Assembly: GCA_018241445.1 (NCBI GenBank)
Contig: JAFEDT010000011.1
Location: forward strand, 62,001 to 126,000
Length of the DNA stretch: 64,000 nucleotides
Source: Pseudomonadota bacterium
GTDB lineage: Bacteria > Pseudomonadota > Gammaproteobacteria > Steroidobacterales > Steroidobacteraceae
Reading direction: 5' to 3'
Of this stretch, positions 36,296 through 45,051 are shown piece after piece. The translations under genes and the position numbers were made by a program. Below the pieces are notes generated by a model. The model was not told where the DNA came from. It saw only the letters and a program-made list of their open reading frames with translations, and searched no databases. Within the stretch, counting starts at the first letter, position 1. Each line of letters starts with the position of its first letter.

Positions 36296-37327
36296 ATGGG
36301 ATTCTTCGCCACCTTCTGGTCGTGGCTGCGCCTGCAGCTTGCCAACTACATCGGCACCAACACCGCACTGGTTGCGCAGACGCTGGAGCCGGCCATTGTC
36401 ACGCTGGCCACCGTGTACGTCATGGTGTGGGGATACCTGCAGCTCACCGGGCGCATCGAGGAGCCCTTCGTCGCCGGCCTGAAGCGGCTGATCACCCTCG
36501 CGGTGGTTCTCGCGGTCGCATTGCACCTGTGGCTCTACAACAGCGTGATCGTCGATACCTTCTACAACGCGCCGGCACAGCTCGCCGCCGCCATCGTGGG
36601 GGTCCGCAATCCCGTCCAGACCATCGATGCCATCTGGAACAGCGGCGGCGCGGTTGCGGGGAACCTGTGGACCCAGGGACACACGGTCACCGGCACGATC
36701 GGCTATCTGATTGTCGGGGCGGTGGTGTGGGTGATGATGGGGCTGTTGTGCGTCTACGTCATGTTCCTCATCGCGCTGTCCAGCATCGCGCTCGCGGTCC
36801 TGCTGGCACTGGGGCCGCTGTTCATCGCGCTGGCGCTGTTCGAGTCGACGCGGCGCTTCCTGCAGGCCTGGCTGGCGCAGCTCGCGCACTACGCACTGGT
36901 CACCATTTTGACCGTGCTGATGGCGGCACTGTTGCTGCAGATCGTACAGAGCTATGCGCAACAGACCGCCGGACGCGGGGCCGCACTGCAGACAGTGGAC
37001 GCACTCGACATGCTGCTGGTGGCAGTCCTGGTGTTCCTGTTGCTGCGGCAGGTGATGCCCATCGCTGCGGCACTCGCCGGTGGCGCGGCGCTCAGCACCT
37101 TCGGGCTGATGAGTCGCACGCTGAACTGGGGCATGGGTTCCGTGGCTCGTGTATCGCGCAGGCGGGTGGAGCATTACGTGGTGGTGGAGTCGGCGCCGGC
37201 AAGCGCGGCGAGTGCCGCGGGTGCGGCCGACGCTACGGGCGTGCCGGGCCTGGCCGGCAGTCCGGGTACGACGGGCGTTGCAGGTCGGAGCGTAACGCTG
37301 CGGCCCAACTGGCAGGAGGGGTCATGA
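36296..37327 (+). CDS. virB6: VirB6/TrbL-type polytopic membrane protein
   Basis: 343 residues with about six membrane helices, including IVTLATVYVMVWGYLQL, LITLAVVLAVALHLWLY, LSSIALAVLLALGPLFIALA and ALVTILTVLMAALLLQIV. The Ala/Gly/Thr-rich C-terminal tail is soluble. VirB6 forms part of the inner-membrane channel through which DNA passes. AGGAGAG precedes the ATG. The stop overlaps the next small gene in an ATGA. Confidence 0.87.
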   Translation: MGFFATFWSWLRLQLANYIGTNTALVAQTLEPAIVTLATVYVMVWGYLQLTGRIEEPFVAGLKRLITLAVVLAVALHLWLYNSVIVDTFYNAPAQLAAAIVGVRNPVQTIDAIWNSGGAVAGNLWTQGHTVTGTIGYLIVGAVVWVMMGLLCVYVMFLIALSSIALAVLLALGPLFIALALFESTRRFLQAWLAQLAHYALVTILTVLMAALLLQIVQSYAQQTAGRGAALQTVDALDMLLVAVLVFLLLRQVMPIAAALAGGAALSTFGLMSRTLNWGMGSVARVSRRRVEHYVVVESAPASAASAAGAADATGVPGLAGSPGTTGVAGRSVTLRPNWQEGS

Positions 37328-37527
37328 GACGTGTGACGAGAGCCGCGCTGATCGTGTGTGCCGCAGTGGTCCCTGGAGCCTGCGCGCAGCAGACGCTGCG
37401 CTGCGAGGGCGCACTGGAGCCGATCAACCCTCCCACGGCGGCCTCAGCTGCACGGGCTGACAAATTGGCAGATGTGCGCAGCAGGGCGTCCCGCTCACCG
37501 GCACCTCAGGCCGGGGTACGGCCGTGA
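37324..37527 (+). CDS. Small exported protein in the VirB7 position
   Basis: 67 residues, with a hydrophobic N-terminus (RAALIVCAAVVPGACAQQT) that is a signal sequence. PGAC before QQ could be a degenerate lipobox, or ACA-QQ a signal peptidase I site. It overlaps virB6 by four bases and virB8 by four bases (GTGA). A small lipoprotein, VirB7, occupies this place in other systems and stabilises VirB9 by a Cys bond; one further Cys is present here. The role is inferred from position and size. Confidence 0.6.
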   Translation: MRRVTRAALIVCAAVVPGACAQQTLRCEGALEPINPPTAASAARADKLADVRSRASRSPAPQAGVRP

Positions 37528-38240
37528 AAGACGCGACGCTGGAGCCCTATTTCCGGGAAGCGGCGAGCTGGGACGCCGATCGCGTGGAGCAGACGCGCCG
37601 CTCAGCGCGCCGCGCCTGGCTGGTCGCGGGCGCCGGCTGGATGTGCGCGGTTGCCAGCTGCGCGGCGCTTGCGCTGCTGACGCCGCTGAAGCGGGTCGAT
37701 CCGTTCCTGATTCGGGTTGACAACAGCAGCGGCGTCGTCGACGTGGTGCCCGTGTACGCGGGCAACAGTGACGCAGGCCCGGCGGTGACGCGGTACCTGC
37801 TGACCCACTACATCAGTGTCTGCGAACGTTTCAACTTCGCCACCGCGGAAAGCGACTACGAGGAGTGCGGCGCCTTCCACTCCGCGCAGCGCAACCAGGC
37901 GTGGTATGCCCTGTGGAATCCCGCCAATCCCGCCTCACCGCTCAATATCCACAAGGACGGCAGCACCGTGCGGGTCCAGATCGAGGCGGTCAGCTTTTTC
38001 AAGCGCGCCAACGGGGTGTCTGACCTTGCCCAGGTGCGCTACCTCAAGGCCGAGCGCTCCGGCGCCGGTGGCGACGAGCGCGCCACGCACTGGATTGCCA
38101 CCATCCAGTATGCCTACGCCGCGCCTTCCCAGGACGCACGGGTGCGGCGCTGGAACCCGCTGGGTTTCCGGGTGGTGGATCTGACCGCGGAGCCGGAAGT
38201 GCTCACCCAACCTGTCGCCGCACGCGGCGCCCAGCCATGA
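37524..38240 (+). CDS. virB8: VirB8-type bitopic inner-membrane protein
   Basis: 238 residues from GTG 37524. A single membrane helix (LVAGAGWMCAVASCAALALL) near residues 33-52 is followed by the periplasmic VirB8 domain. Family motifs are LTPLKRVDPFLIRVDNSSG, TRYLLTHYISVCERFN and ATHWIATIQYAY. VirB8 links the inner-membrane complex to the core channel. It overlaps its neighbours on both sides by four bases, suggesting tightly coupled translation of virB6 to virB10. Confidence 0.9.
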   Translation: MKDATLEPYFREAASWDADRVEQTRRSARRAWLVAGAGWMCAVASCAALALLTPLKRVDPFLIRVDNSSGVVDVVPVYAGNSDAGPAVTRYLLTHYISVCERFNFATAESDYEECGAFHSAQRNQAWYALWNPANPASPLNIHKDGSTVRVQIEAVSFFKRANGVSDLAQVRYLKAERSGAGGDERATHWIATIQYAYAAPSQDARVRRWNPLGFRVVDLTAEPEVLTQPVAARGAQP

Positions 38241-39064
38241 GGCGGCGGCATGCGATGCCCATCGCGGCAATGCTGTGCGGGTTGGTCGCGCTGTGTCTTG
38301 CCCGGGCAGCACTGGCCGCGGTTTCCGCGCTCGATCCTGCCGCAGCAGAACGCGACGACAGCCGCATCCGTACAGTGCCGTACAGCGCAGAGCGCGTCTA
38401 CGCACTGCGTGGCTTCGTTGGCTACCAGATTGATCTGCAGTTCGAGCCAGGCGAGACCTTCGTCGGCCTGGGGGCGGGTGACATGGAGAGCCTCACCTTC
38501 GCCGCACAGGACAATCATCTGTTCCTCAAGCCTCGTGCCGCGCAGGTCGAAACCAACCTTACGGTCCTGACCAGCCGGCGCGCCTACCAGTTCACCTACG
38601 TGGCCAGCGGCCACCCGGAATTGGCGGCCGCACGCGACGCGATATTTGCCGTGCGCTTTCTGTACGCGGCGCCGGCGCCTGCGGCGGCCGTCCGACTGGA
38701 TGCGGCCCTGGCACAAGCCAGTGCAATCCGGCCCCGCAACCAGTCGTATGGCTTCTGCGGCAGACGTGAGTTGAAGCCCGAGCGCGCCTGGGATGACGGG
38801 GTGCAGACCCACCTGCAGTTCGGGGCGCGTCAGGAACTGCCTGCGGTATTCGTGCGCAACGACGATGGCAGCGAGTCGCTGGTCAACTTCACCGTGCAGG
38901 CGGACGAGGTAGTCGTGCACCGCGTCGTGCACCGCCTGGCGCTGCGCCGCGGCCAACTGATCGGCTGCGTCGTCAACCAGGGCTATACGGCCAGCGGCGA
39001 GCAACTCGGCAGCGGCACGGTGAGCCCCGTGGTCGAGCGCGGCAGTCGCGGGGCAGCGCCATGA
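38237..39064 (+). CDS. virB9: VirB9-type core-channel protein
   Basis: 275 residues with a signal peptide ending near ALAAVSA. The N-terminal domain contains RVYALRGFVGYQIDLQFEPG, the most conserved VirB9 stretch. The C-terminal domain includes FVRNDDGSESLVNF and QGYTASGEQL. VirB9 forms the outer-membrane core ring with VirB7 and VirB10. The ATG overlaps the virB8 stop in ATGA, and its own stop overlaps the virB10 ATG. Confidence 0.92.
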   Translation: MRRRHAMPIAAMLCGLVALCLARAALAAVSALDPAAAERDDSRIRTVPYSAERVYALRGFVGYQIDLQFEPGETFVGLGAGDMESLTFAAQDNHLFLKPRAAQVETNLTVLTSRRAYQFTYVASGHPELAAARDAIFAVRFLYAAPAPAAAVRLDAALAQASAIRPRNQSYGFCGRRELKPERAWDDGVQTHLQFGARQELPAVFVRNDDGSESLVNFTVQADEVVVHRVVHRLALRRGQLIGCVVNQGYTASGEQLGSGTVSPVVERGSRGAAP

Positions 39065-40353
39065 CGGCCGGCTTGCGACCTGCTGCGCACGATCGCGAAT
39101 CCCCGGACGACCGATCGGCACTCGCTGACGGGAGACCGGCAGTCGTGGCAGGCGAGCGTGCGGCGGCGCTCGTCGGTGTTGCCCGGAGCCTGCAGTCGCG
39201 GCTCAGCAGCGTCATGGCCGCGGCGCTCATGATCGCCCTGGGGGTTGGGGGTCTGACCTGGTACTACGCACATGCCTTTGCCCACTCCGGCCAGACACAG
39301 CGGGCTGCCCAGGCCGCGGTCGCGGCGCGGGCGCAGGGAGAGATGTCACTGCCGTCCCTGGGCCGCATCGATCCACCCGCAGTTGTCGCGACAGCGGCTG
39401 CGGCGCAGCCGGGCCCTAGCCTGACGCCGACCGGTGGCGAGCAGGGCGAGGTGCCGCTGACCGAGAACCCGGCAACGCCGTCGGCTGCCGCGCCATTGAG
39501 TGCGGGTGGCATCGGTGGGGGCCCGATACCACAGGTACAGGGGGTGGGTGAACCACACGGTGACCGAAGGCTCGCGGGCGATGTGTTTGCACGGGAATCG
39601 CGGGCCGTCGCTGCGCAGGGCTCCGCCGGGCTCGGGGCCGAAGGCGCTGCTGCGGCGGCGGTGGCGGGCGCAGGTGGAAATGATCCGCGCGCGACCGGGG
39701 CGCCTGCCGGTGAGCTCGCGGCGCTGTTGCGCACCGATCCGCCGTCCCTGGTGCGGGCGCGGCGCCTGCCCGACCGGCACCTGCTGCTGCCGCAGGGAGC
39801 GTTCCTCGACTGCACGCTGGAGACCGCCATCGATTCCACTCTTCCAGGAATGACAACCTGCCTGACGGCAGCCGACACTTTCGGTGCCGACGGCTCCGTG
39901 GTGCTGCTGGAGCGCGGAACCCGGCTGGTGGGCGAGACACGTGGTCAGGTGCGCCAGGGGCAGGCCCGCGTTTTCGTCGTGTGGACCCAGGCGCGCACGC
40001 CAGGTGGTGTGGTAGTGCCGCTGGATTCTCCCGGCACAGACGAACTGGGTCGCAGCGGACTTGCAGGAGAAGTGCAGCGTCATTTCTGGCAGCGCTTCGG
40101 TGCGGCGCTGCTGATCTCAACCATCGACGGCGCTGTTCAGGCCGGAGTTCAGGCGGCCGCGCGCCCCGGGGGCACTGTCGTGTACACACCCTCCGGGTCA
40201 CAGGAGATCGTGGGTGAGGTGCTGAAGGAGACCGTGCGCATCCCGCCGACTGTGGTCAAGAAGAACGGTGAGCGCATCCAGGTGCTGGTTGCCCACGACG
40301 TGGACTTCCGCGACGTGTATGAGCTGCGCGCAGCCACAGCATCGGGTCACTGA
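39061..40353 (+). CDS. virB10: VirB10-type core-channel protein
   Basis: 430 residues. A cytoplasmic N-terminus leads to one membrane helix (VMAAALMIALGVGGLTWYYA, residues 51-70), then a Pro/Ala/Gly-rich periplasmic linker, and the conserved C-terminal barrel domain. That domain contains PDRHLLLPQGAFLDCTLETA, GSVVLLERGTRLVGETRGQV and RIQVLVAHDVDF. VirB10 spans both membranes and gates the channel. The stop is 13 bases before the virB11 GTG. Confidence 0.92.
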   Translation: MTAGLRPAAHDRESPDDRSALADGRPAVVAGERAAALVGVARSLQSRLSSVMAAALMIALGVGGLTWYYAHAFAHSGQTQRAAQAAVAARAQGEMSLPSLGRIDPPAVVATAAAAQPGPSLTPTGGEQGEVPLTENPATPSAAAPLSAGGIGGGPIPQVQGVGEPHGDRRLAGDVFARESRAVAAQGSAGLGAEGAAAAAVAGAGGNDPRATGAPAGELAALLRTDPPSLVRARRLPDRHLLLPQGAFLDCTLETAIDSTLPGMTTCLTAADTFGADGSVVLLERGTRLVGETRGQVRQGQARVFVVWTQARTPGGVVVPLDSPGTDELGRSGLAGEVQRHFWQRFGAALLISTIDGAVQAGVQAAARPGGTVVYTPSGSQEIVGEVLKETVRIPPTVVKKNGERIQVLVAHDVDFRDVYELRAATASGH

Positions 40354-40366
40354 CGGCAGCCCGTGT

Positions 40367-41401
40367 GTGGCGGGGCCGGCCAACAGCGCGCTCGAGCTGA
40401 CACTGCGTGCCTTGCGGCCGCTGTTGGCCCGACCGGGAGTCACGGAATTGTGCATCAACCGCCCGCATGAGGTGTTCATCGAGACCCACCAGGGATGGCG
40501 GCAGGAGTCCCTGGGATTCGCGGACTTCGAGTGGTGCAGCCGCTTTGCCAGGCTGATCGCCAACGCCACCCGCCAGCGTGTGGATGAGACCTCGCCGCTG
40601 CTGTCCGCGTCCCTGCCGGACGGCGAGCGGGTGCAGATCGTTTTACCGCCGGCGACCACCCTGGGCTGTGTGGCGATCACCATCCGCCGCGCCGCGGACC
40701 GCGTCTGGTCCATCGAGGAGCTGGGCGAAGGCGGGATCTTCGACCGCGGGCATGATGCCGCCGCGGTCGAGGCGTTGGATGCCGAGCTGCTGCGCCTGCA
40801 TGCCGACGGCCAGCACGCCGCGTTCCTGCGGCTGGCGGTGCGCAGTCGGCGCAACATCGTGGTGTCCGGTGCCACCGGTTCCGGCAAGACGACCTGGACC
40901 AAGGCGTTGATACGCGAGATTCCTGGCGACGAGCGCCTCATCACCATCGAGGATGCGCGTGAGCTGGTGCTGGATACCCACCCCAATCACGTCAGGCTGT
41001 TCTACAGCAAGGACGGCCAGGGACTGGCGCAAGTGACGCCCAAACAACTGCTGGAGTCCTGCCTGCGCATGCGGCCGGACCGGATTCTGCTGGCCGAGCT
41101 GCGTGCCGAGGAGGCCTACGACTATCTGCGCAACGTCAGCTCCGGGCACCCGGGCTCGATCACCAGCGTGCACGCCAACAGCGCGGAGCTGGCGTTCGAA
41201 CAACTGGTACTGCTGGTCAAGCAGAGCCCCGCCGGCAGGGGACTGACCCGCCGTGATATCAGGGTCCTGTTGTATCTGCTGGTGGATGTGGTCGTGCAGT
41301 GCGCCCGCGAGCGCCACCGTCGCGTGATACGCGAAATCTGGTTCGATCCACAGCGCCGGGCGCGGCTGGCACGATCGTCAGGCGGGGTTCGCCGGACATG
41401 A
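40367..41401 (+). CDS. virB11: VirB11-type secretion ATPase
   Basis: 344 residues from GTG 40367. The N-terminal domain contains LARPGVTELCINRPHEVFIE. The Walker A is VVSGATGSGKTTWTKALI near residue 165, followed by TIEDARELVL (Asp box) and MRPDRILLAELRAEEAYDYL (Walker B), then GHPGSITSVHANSAE (His box). It is a hexameric cytoplasmic ATPase that switches between pilus assembly and DNA transfer. The stop overlaps the first virD4-like ATG in ATGA. An in-frame extension upstream to 40268 is within virB10 and was rejected. Confidence 0.92.
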   Translation: MAGPANSALELTLRALRPLLARPGVTELCINRPHEVFIETHQGWRQESLGFADFEWCSRFARLIANATRQRVDETSPLLSASLPDGERVQIVLPPATTLGCVAITIRRAADRVWSIEELGEGGIFDRGHDAAAVEALDAELLRLHADGQHAAFLRLAVRSRRNIVVSGATGSGKTTWTKALIREIPGDERLITIEDARELVLDTHPNHVRLFYSKDGQGLAQVTPKQLLESCLRMRPDRILLAELRAEEAYDYLRNVSSGHPGSITSVHANSAELAFEQLVLLVKQSPAGRGLTRRDIRVLLYLLVDVVVQCARERHRRVIREIWFDPQRRARLARSSGGVRRT

Positions 41402-43173
41402 CCGGGCCCTTCGAAACACTGGCGGCCCTGCGCGGCACGGCGTCACTGGTCGCCGCATTTGCCGCGGTGCAGTTGCCCATGCTGGCGGGGCTGGTGCGAT
41501 CGCGTGCCTCGCTGGGGCGGGTCCTGAAATCCCCGATACTTGCCGCCCCACTTACTGTCGCAGCAGGGGTGGCGATCGGGCTGGCGGTACCGTTTCTGCA
41601 GGGATTGGGTCTTACGAGTGACGCGGCTCGAGCGGCCTTCGGTCTGGGAACCTTCGTGTTCGCAGGCTACGCGGCGGGCCGCTGGGTGGGTATGGCCGAG
41701 GCGCGTGCTGCGGCAGGTCCCGGGACCGTGCCGCGCCGTGGTGCCGCGGTCAGTGAAGTGATCCCGCAGCCGGCTCGCGGCGCCGCGGCGTGGCGCAGCC
41801 ACGCGTTCAGTCCCGGCCGCAGCAGCAGTCGCGGCCGCGGCTCGGGCAGCGCGGGGATCGTAACCCTCGCCGGCGTGCCACTCGATGCCGCCGATGAGAC
41901 CCGACATTTCAAATTGATTGGCACGACCGGCACCGGCAAGAGCACCGGCATCCGTGAGTTGCTGGAGGGCGCCTTGCGTCGTGGCGACCGGGCAGTGATC
42001 GCCGATCCGGACGGCGGTTACCTGCGCAGTTTCCATGACGCGCGGCGGGGAGACGTGATTCTCAATCCCTTTGAGGCAGGTTCGGTGCGCTGGGACCTGT
42101 TCGGCGAGATCCGCGCGCCCTACGACGTGCAGCAGCTGGCGCGGGCGCTGGTACCGGAGCACGACGGCGCTGAGCGCAGCTGGCGCGAATACGCGCGGAC
42201 CTTCCTTGGGGCTGTCATCTCCCAGGCGCATGCCGCGGGGACACGCGACGTGAAGGATCTCTACCGCCTGCTGGTGGTTGCCGACACTGGCGAGTTGCGC
42301 ACGCTGCTGGAGGGTACTCCGGCCCAGCCTTTCCTGGAGGAGCACAACGGACGCATGTTCGACTCCATCCGCTCGGTGACCAGCTCCGCGGTGGGTGCCC
42401 TGGATCACATCGCGCGCCAGGAGGGCGGGCCTAATTTTTCCGTGCGCGACTGGGTGAGCGGCACGCGCGATCGGCACGCGGCGGACCGCGGCCAGGGCGG
42501 TGTGCTGTTCATGCCATACCGGGCCGGGCAGATCCCCGCTCTCAAGTCGGTGATCTCGGCGTGGATGCGGCTGGCGATATTCGAGGCCATGAATCGTGAT
42601 GAGGGGGACCAGCGCCTGTGGTTTGTCGTGGACGAGCTGGACGCACTCGGGCAGATCGACGGGCTGAAGGATGCGCTGGCGCGCCTGCGCAAGTTCGGTG
42701 GCCGCTGTGTCCTGGGCCTGCAATCAATTGCCCAGGTATCCGGCACCTATGGGAACGCTGAAGCCCAGACTATCGTAGAGAATTGCGCCAACACTCTGAT
42801 CCTGCGTTGTTCGGGCAGCGAACGCGGCGGGACCTCGCGTTTCGCCTCGAGTCTCATCGGCGAGCGGCAGGTCGTACACATGACCCGCTCGCTTTCCCGC
42901 CGGCCGGGTGAGCTGCGCGCTTCCATGACCCAGTCCGAACACCTGAGCATCGAGCCCGCAGTGCTGGGAGCGCAGATCGAGCAGCTTCCGGACCTGCAGG
43001 GCTATCTGAAACTCGCCTCCGATCCGGTGTGGCGGCGGGTTCAGCTGGCGGCGCCGCGGGCGCAGGAGGTTCAGCCCGCGAACGCCCGCTGGCGCCCCCG
43101 CTGGCGCCGCGGCGCGGACCGATCCCTGCCGCCCACACCCAGCGCCGGGCTGGATGGCTACGGGCGCGAGTAG
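41398..43173 (+). CDS. virD4: VirD4-type coupling ATPase, copy 1
   Basis: 591 residues. The N-terminus has three hydrophobic segments within the first 110 residues. The ATPase domain has Walker A KLIGTTGTGKSTGIREL near residue 176, AVIADPDGGYLRSF and LWFVVDELDALGQIDG as Walker B, and the LGLQSIAQVSGTYG motif. It belongs to the TraD/VirD4 (TraG-like) coupling proteins that bring the relaxase-DNA complex to the channel. A second, closely similar copy lies 0.5 kb downstream. The C-terminus is basic and Arg-rich. Confidence 0.88.
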   Translation: MTGPFETLAALRGTASLVAAFAAVQLPMLAGLVRSRASLGRVLKSPILAAPLTVAAGVAIGLAVPFLQGLGLTSDAARAAFGLGTFVFAGYAAGRWVGMAEARAAAGPGTVPRRGAAVSEVIPQPARGAAAWRSHAFSPGRSSSRGRGSGSAGIVTLAGVPLDAADETRHFKLIGTTGTGKSTGIRELLEGALRRGDRAVIADPDGGYLRSFHDARRGDVILNPFEAGSVRWDLFGEIRAPYDVQQLARALVPEHDGAERSWREYARTFLGAVISQAHAAGTRDVKDLYRLLVVADTGELRTLLEGTPAQPFLEEHNGRMFDSIRSVTSSAVGALDHIARQEGGPNFSVRDWVSGTRDRHAADRGQGGVLFMPYRAGQIPALKSVISAWMRLAIFEAMNRDEGDQRLWFVVDELDALGQIDGLKDALARLRKFGGRCVLGLQSIAQVSGTYGNAEAQTIVENCANTLILRCSGSERGGTSRFASSLIGERQVVHMTRSLSRRPGELRASMTQSEHLSIEPAVLGAQIEQLPDLQGYLKLASDPVWRRVQLAAPRAQEVQPANARWRPRWRRGADRSLPPTPSAGLDGYGRE

Positions 43174-43179
43174 TTCAGG

Positions 43180-43674
43180 ATGGAGGACCTGACACTCAAG
43201 CTCGGCCTGCTGATGGAAGCGGCGCAGGGCCAGCAGGCGGTGGCGGCGACGGCGCTCGAAGGGCTGCGGGCGCACACCGCCGGCCTCGACGCCGTCGTTC
43301 GCGATGAGATCCGCGCCACGCTGGTGGCTGAGTTCCGCGAGTTGCACCAGGATACCCAGCGCGCCGCCCAGGCGCTGGCGCGCCTGCGGCGGGTCGCGGG
43401 TCTGCGCACGGTGCTGTGGAGCGCACTGCTGTCCGTGACGACCGTCGTCGTGCCGTTGACATTGGGGCGAGTGTTGCTGCCTTCGCCCGCGCAGGTCGAG
43501 GCCCTGCGTGCGACCCGTGCCGGCCTCGAGGCCTCGGTCGAGCGTCTGCGCCAGGCAGGGGGCCGCGTCGACCTGCGCAAATGCGGCGCCACGCGGCGCC
43601 TGTGCGTGCGCGTGGATCGCCAGGCACCGGCCTACGGCGAGGCCGGCGACTACCGGGTCGTCCAGGGCTACTAG
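43180..43674 (+). CDS. Membrane protein between the two coupling ATPases
   Basis: 164 residues. The first 75 are predicted helical and coiled-coil (LLMEAAQGQQAVAATALEGL, FRELHQDTQRAAQALARL). One membrane helix follows (TVLWSALLSVTTVVVPLTLG, about residues 81-100), then a second coiled segment and a short C-terminal domain with two Cys (LRKCGATRRLCVRVD). No family was recognised. It lies 6 bases after copy 1 and 8 bases before copy 2 of the VirD4-like genes, so it is probably an accessory to DNA coupling or relaxosome anchoring. Confidence 0.6.
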   Translation: MEDLTLKLGLLMEAAQGQQAVAATALEGLRAHTAGLDAVVRDEIRATLVAEFRELHQDTQRAAQALARLRRVAGLRTVLWSALLSVTTVVVPLTLGRVLLPSPAQVEALRATRAGLEASVERLRQAGGRVDLRKCGATRRLCVRVDRQAPAYGEAGDYRVVQGY

Positions 43675-43682
43675 GCGTGTCA

Positions 43683-45041
43683 ATGTTTCCGGCGCCACCC
43701 GACGAGTACAGCGCATGGCTGCTGTGGAGTGTTCTCGGCCTGGTACTGGCGGGGGTGGTGGTCGCATCGAGCCGCGCCGTGCAGACCCACAAGCGCGGTG
43801 CGCGTGTACTGGAGGGCGCGGCCGCCTGGCGCGCCGCGCGGCGGCGGCGCGGGGCTGGCCTGATGCTGGCGGGTGTGCCGATCGCAGCCCAGGAGGAGGC
43901 CCGGCACTTCAAGCTCATCGGCACCACCGGCACGGGCAAGACCACTGCCATCGCCGGCCTGCTGGAAAAAGCGCTGGCACGTGGCGATCGCGCGGTGATC
44001 AGCGACCCTGACGGGGTCTACCAGGCACGCTTCTTCGATCGACGCCGTGGGGATGTGATCCTCAATCCCTTCGAGGCGCAATCCGTGCGCTGGGACCCGT
44101 TCGCCGAGGTTCGCGCACCCTGGGATGTCGAGCAGCTCGCCAGCGGCCTGATTCCCTCGACCGACGACCCATCCGGCCGCGAATGGCGTGGCTACGCGCG
44201 CACTTTCCTGAGCGCCGTCACCCGCAGTTGCGGTGAGGCAGGTGTACGTGACCCGGGAGAGCTGTGGCGTCTGCTGACGGTGGCCAGCGGCGCGGAGTTG
44301 CGGCCGCTGGTCGCCGGTTCGCCGGCGCAGCCGTTTCTCGACCCGGAGAACGCGCGCATGTTCGGGTCGATCCGCTCGGTGGCAGGCTCGGCGGCGGCGG
44401 CGCTGGAGTATGTACAGGCTCAGCGGGGCAGGGGCTTCAGCGTCCGCGATTGGGTGAGCGCCGGCCATGGCGTGCTGTTCATGCCCTACAGCGCGCCGCA
44501 GATCGCGGCCCTGCGCTCGATCATCGCAACCTGGGTCCGCCTGGCGATCTTTGAGGCCATGACGGGTCCGGGGCAGGACCGGCGCCTGTGGTTTATCGTG
44601 GATGAACTCGATTCGCTGGGCGCCATCGATGGCCTGAAGGATGCGCTGGCGCGCCTGCGCAAGTTTGGTGGCCGCTGCGTGCTGGGCCTGCAGTCGATTG
44701 CGCAGGTCTCCGGCACCTATGGGAGCGCTGAAGCCCAGACTCTCGTGGAAAATTGCGGCAACACCCTCATTCTTCGCTGCTCGGCCAGCGAGCACGGCGG
44801 GACCTCGCAATTTGCGGCGCGCCTGATCGGGGAGCGCGAGGTCATCCGGCGCCAGACCTCGCGCGGCCGCGATCGCGAGCCGTGGTCCCTGCGCGGCGGT
44901 CGCCAGTCGCGCAATGTCAGCGAGCAGCACGTGCTGGAGGCGGCGGTACTGGCGGCGCAGATCGAACAATTGCCGGACTTCACCGGCTACTTCAAGAGCG
45001 CGACCCAACCGGCATGGCTGCGGGTGGCCTTCGGGCCGTAG
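43683..45041 (+). CDS. VirD4-type coupling ATPase, copy 2
   Basis: 452 residues from ATG 43683. One membrane helix (WLLWSVLGLVLAGVVVASS) is near the N-terminus. Walker A KLIGTTGTGKTTAIAGLL is near residue 79, and LWFIVDELDSLGAIDG is the Walker B. Long stretches are identical to copy 1, including LKDALARLRKFGGRCVLGLQ, and the underlying DNA is also nearly identical there. It lacks the multi-helix N-terminus of copy 1. AGGAG follows directly for the relaxase gene. Whether it forms its own hexamer or mixes with copy 1 is unknown. Confidence 0.85.
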   Translation: MFPAPPDEYSAWLLWSVLGLVLAGVVVASSRAVQTHKRGARVLEGAAAWRAARRRRGAGLMLAGVPIAAQEEARHFKLIGTTGTGKTTAIAGLLEKALARGDRAVISDPDGVYQARFFDRRRGDVILNPFEAQSVRWDPFAEVRAPWDVEQLASGLIPSTDDPSGREWRGYARTFLSAVTRSCGEAGVRDPGELWRLLTVASGAELRPLVAGSPAQPFLDPENARMFGSIRSVAGSAAAALEYVQAQRGRGFSVRDWVSAGHGVLFMPYSAPQIAALRSIIATWVRLAIFEAMTGPGQDRRLWFIVDELDSLGAIDGLKDALARLRKFGGRCVLGLQSIAQVSGTYGSAEAQTLVENCGNTLILRCSASEHGGTSQFAARLIGEREVIRRQTSRGRDREPWSLRGGRQSRNVSEQHVLEAAVLAAQIEQLPDFTGYFKSATQPAWLRVAFGP

Positions 45042-45051
45042 GAGTTGATCC

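Noticed and set aside
34379..37174. Very long minus-strand open frame of about 930 codons
   Set aside because: It lies wholly antisense to virB4, virB5 and virB6. Its translation is Gln/His/Arg-rich without any fold motif, as expected from the complement of GC-rich coding DNA.
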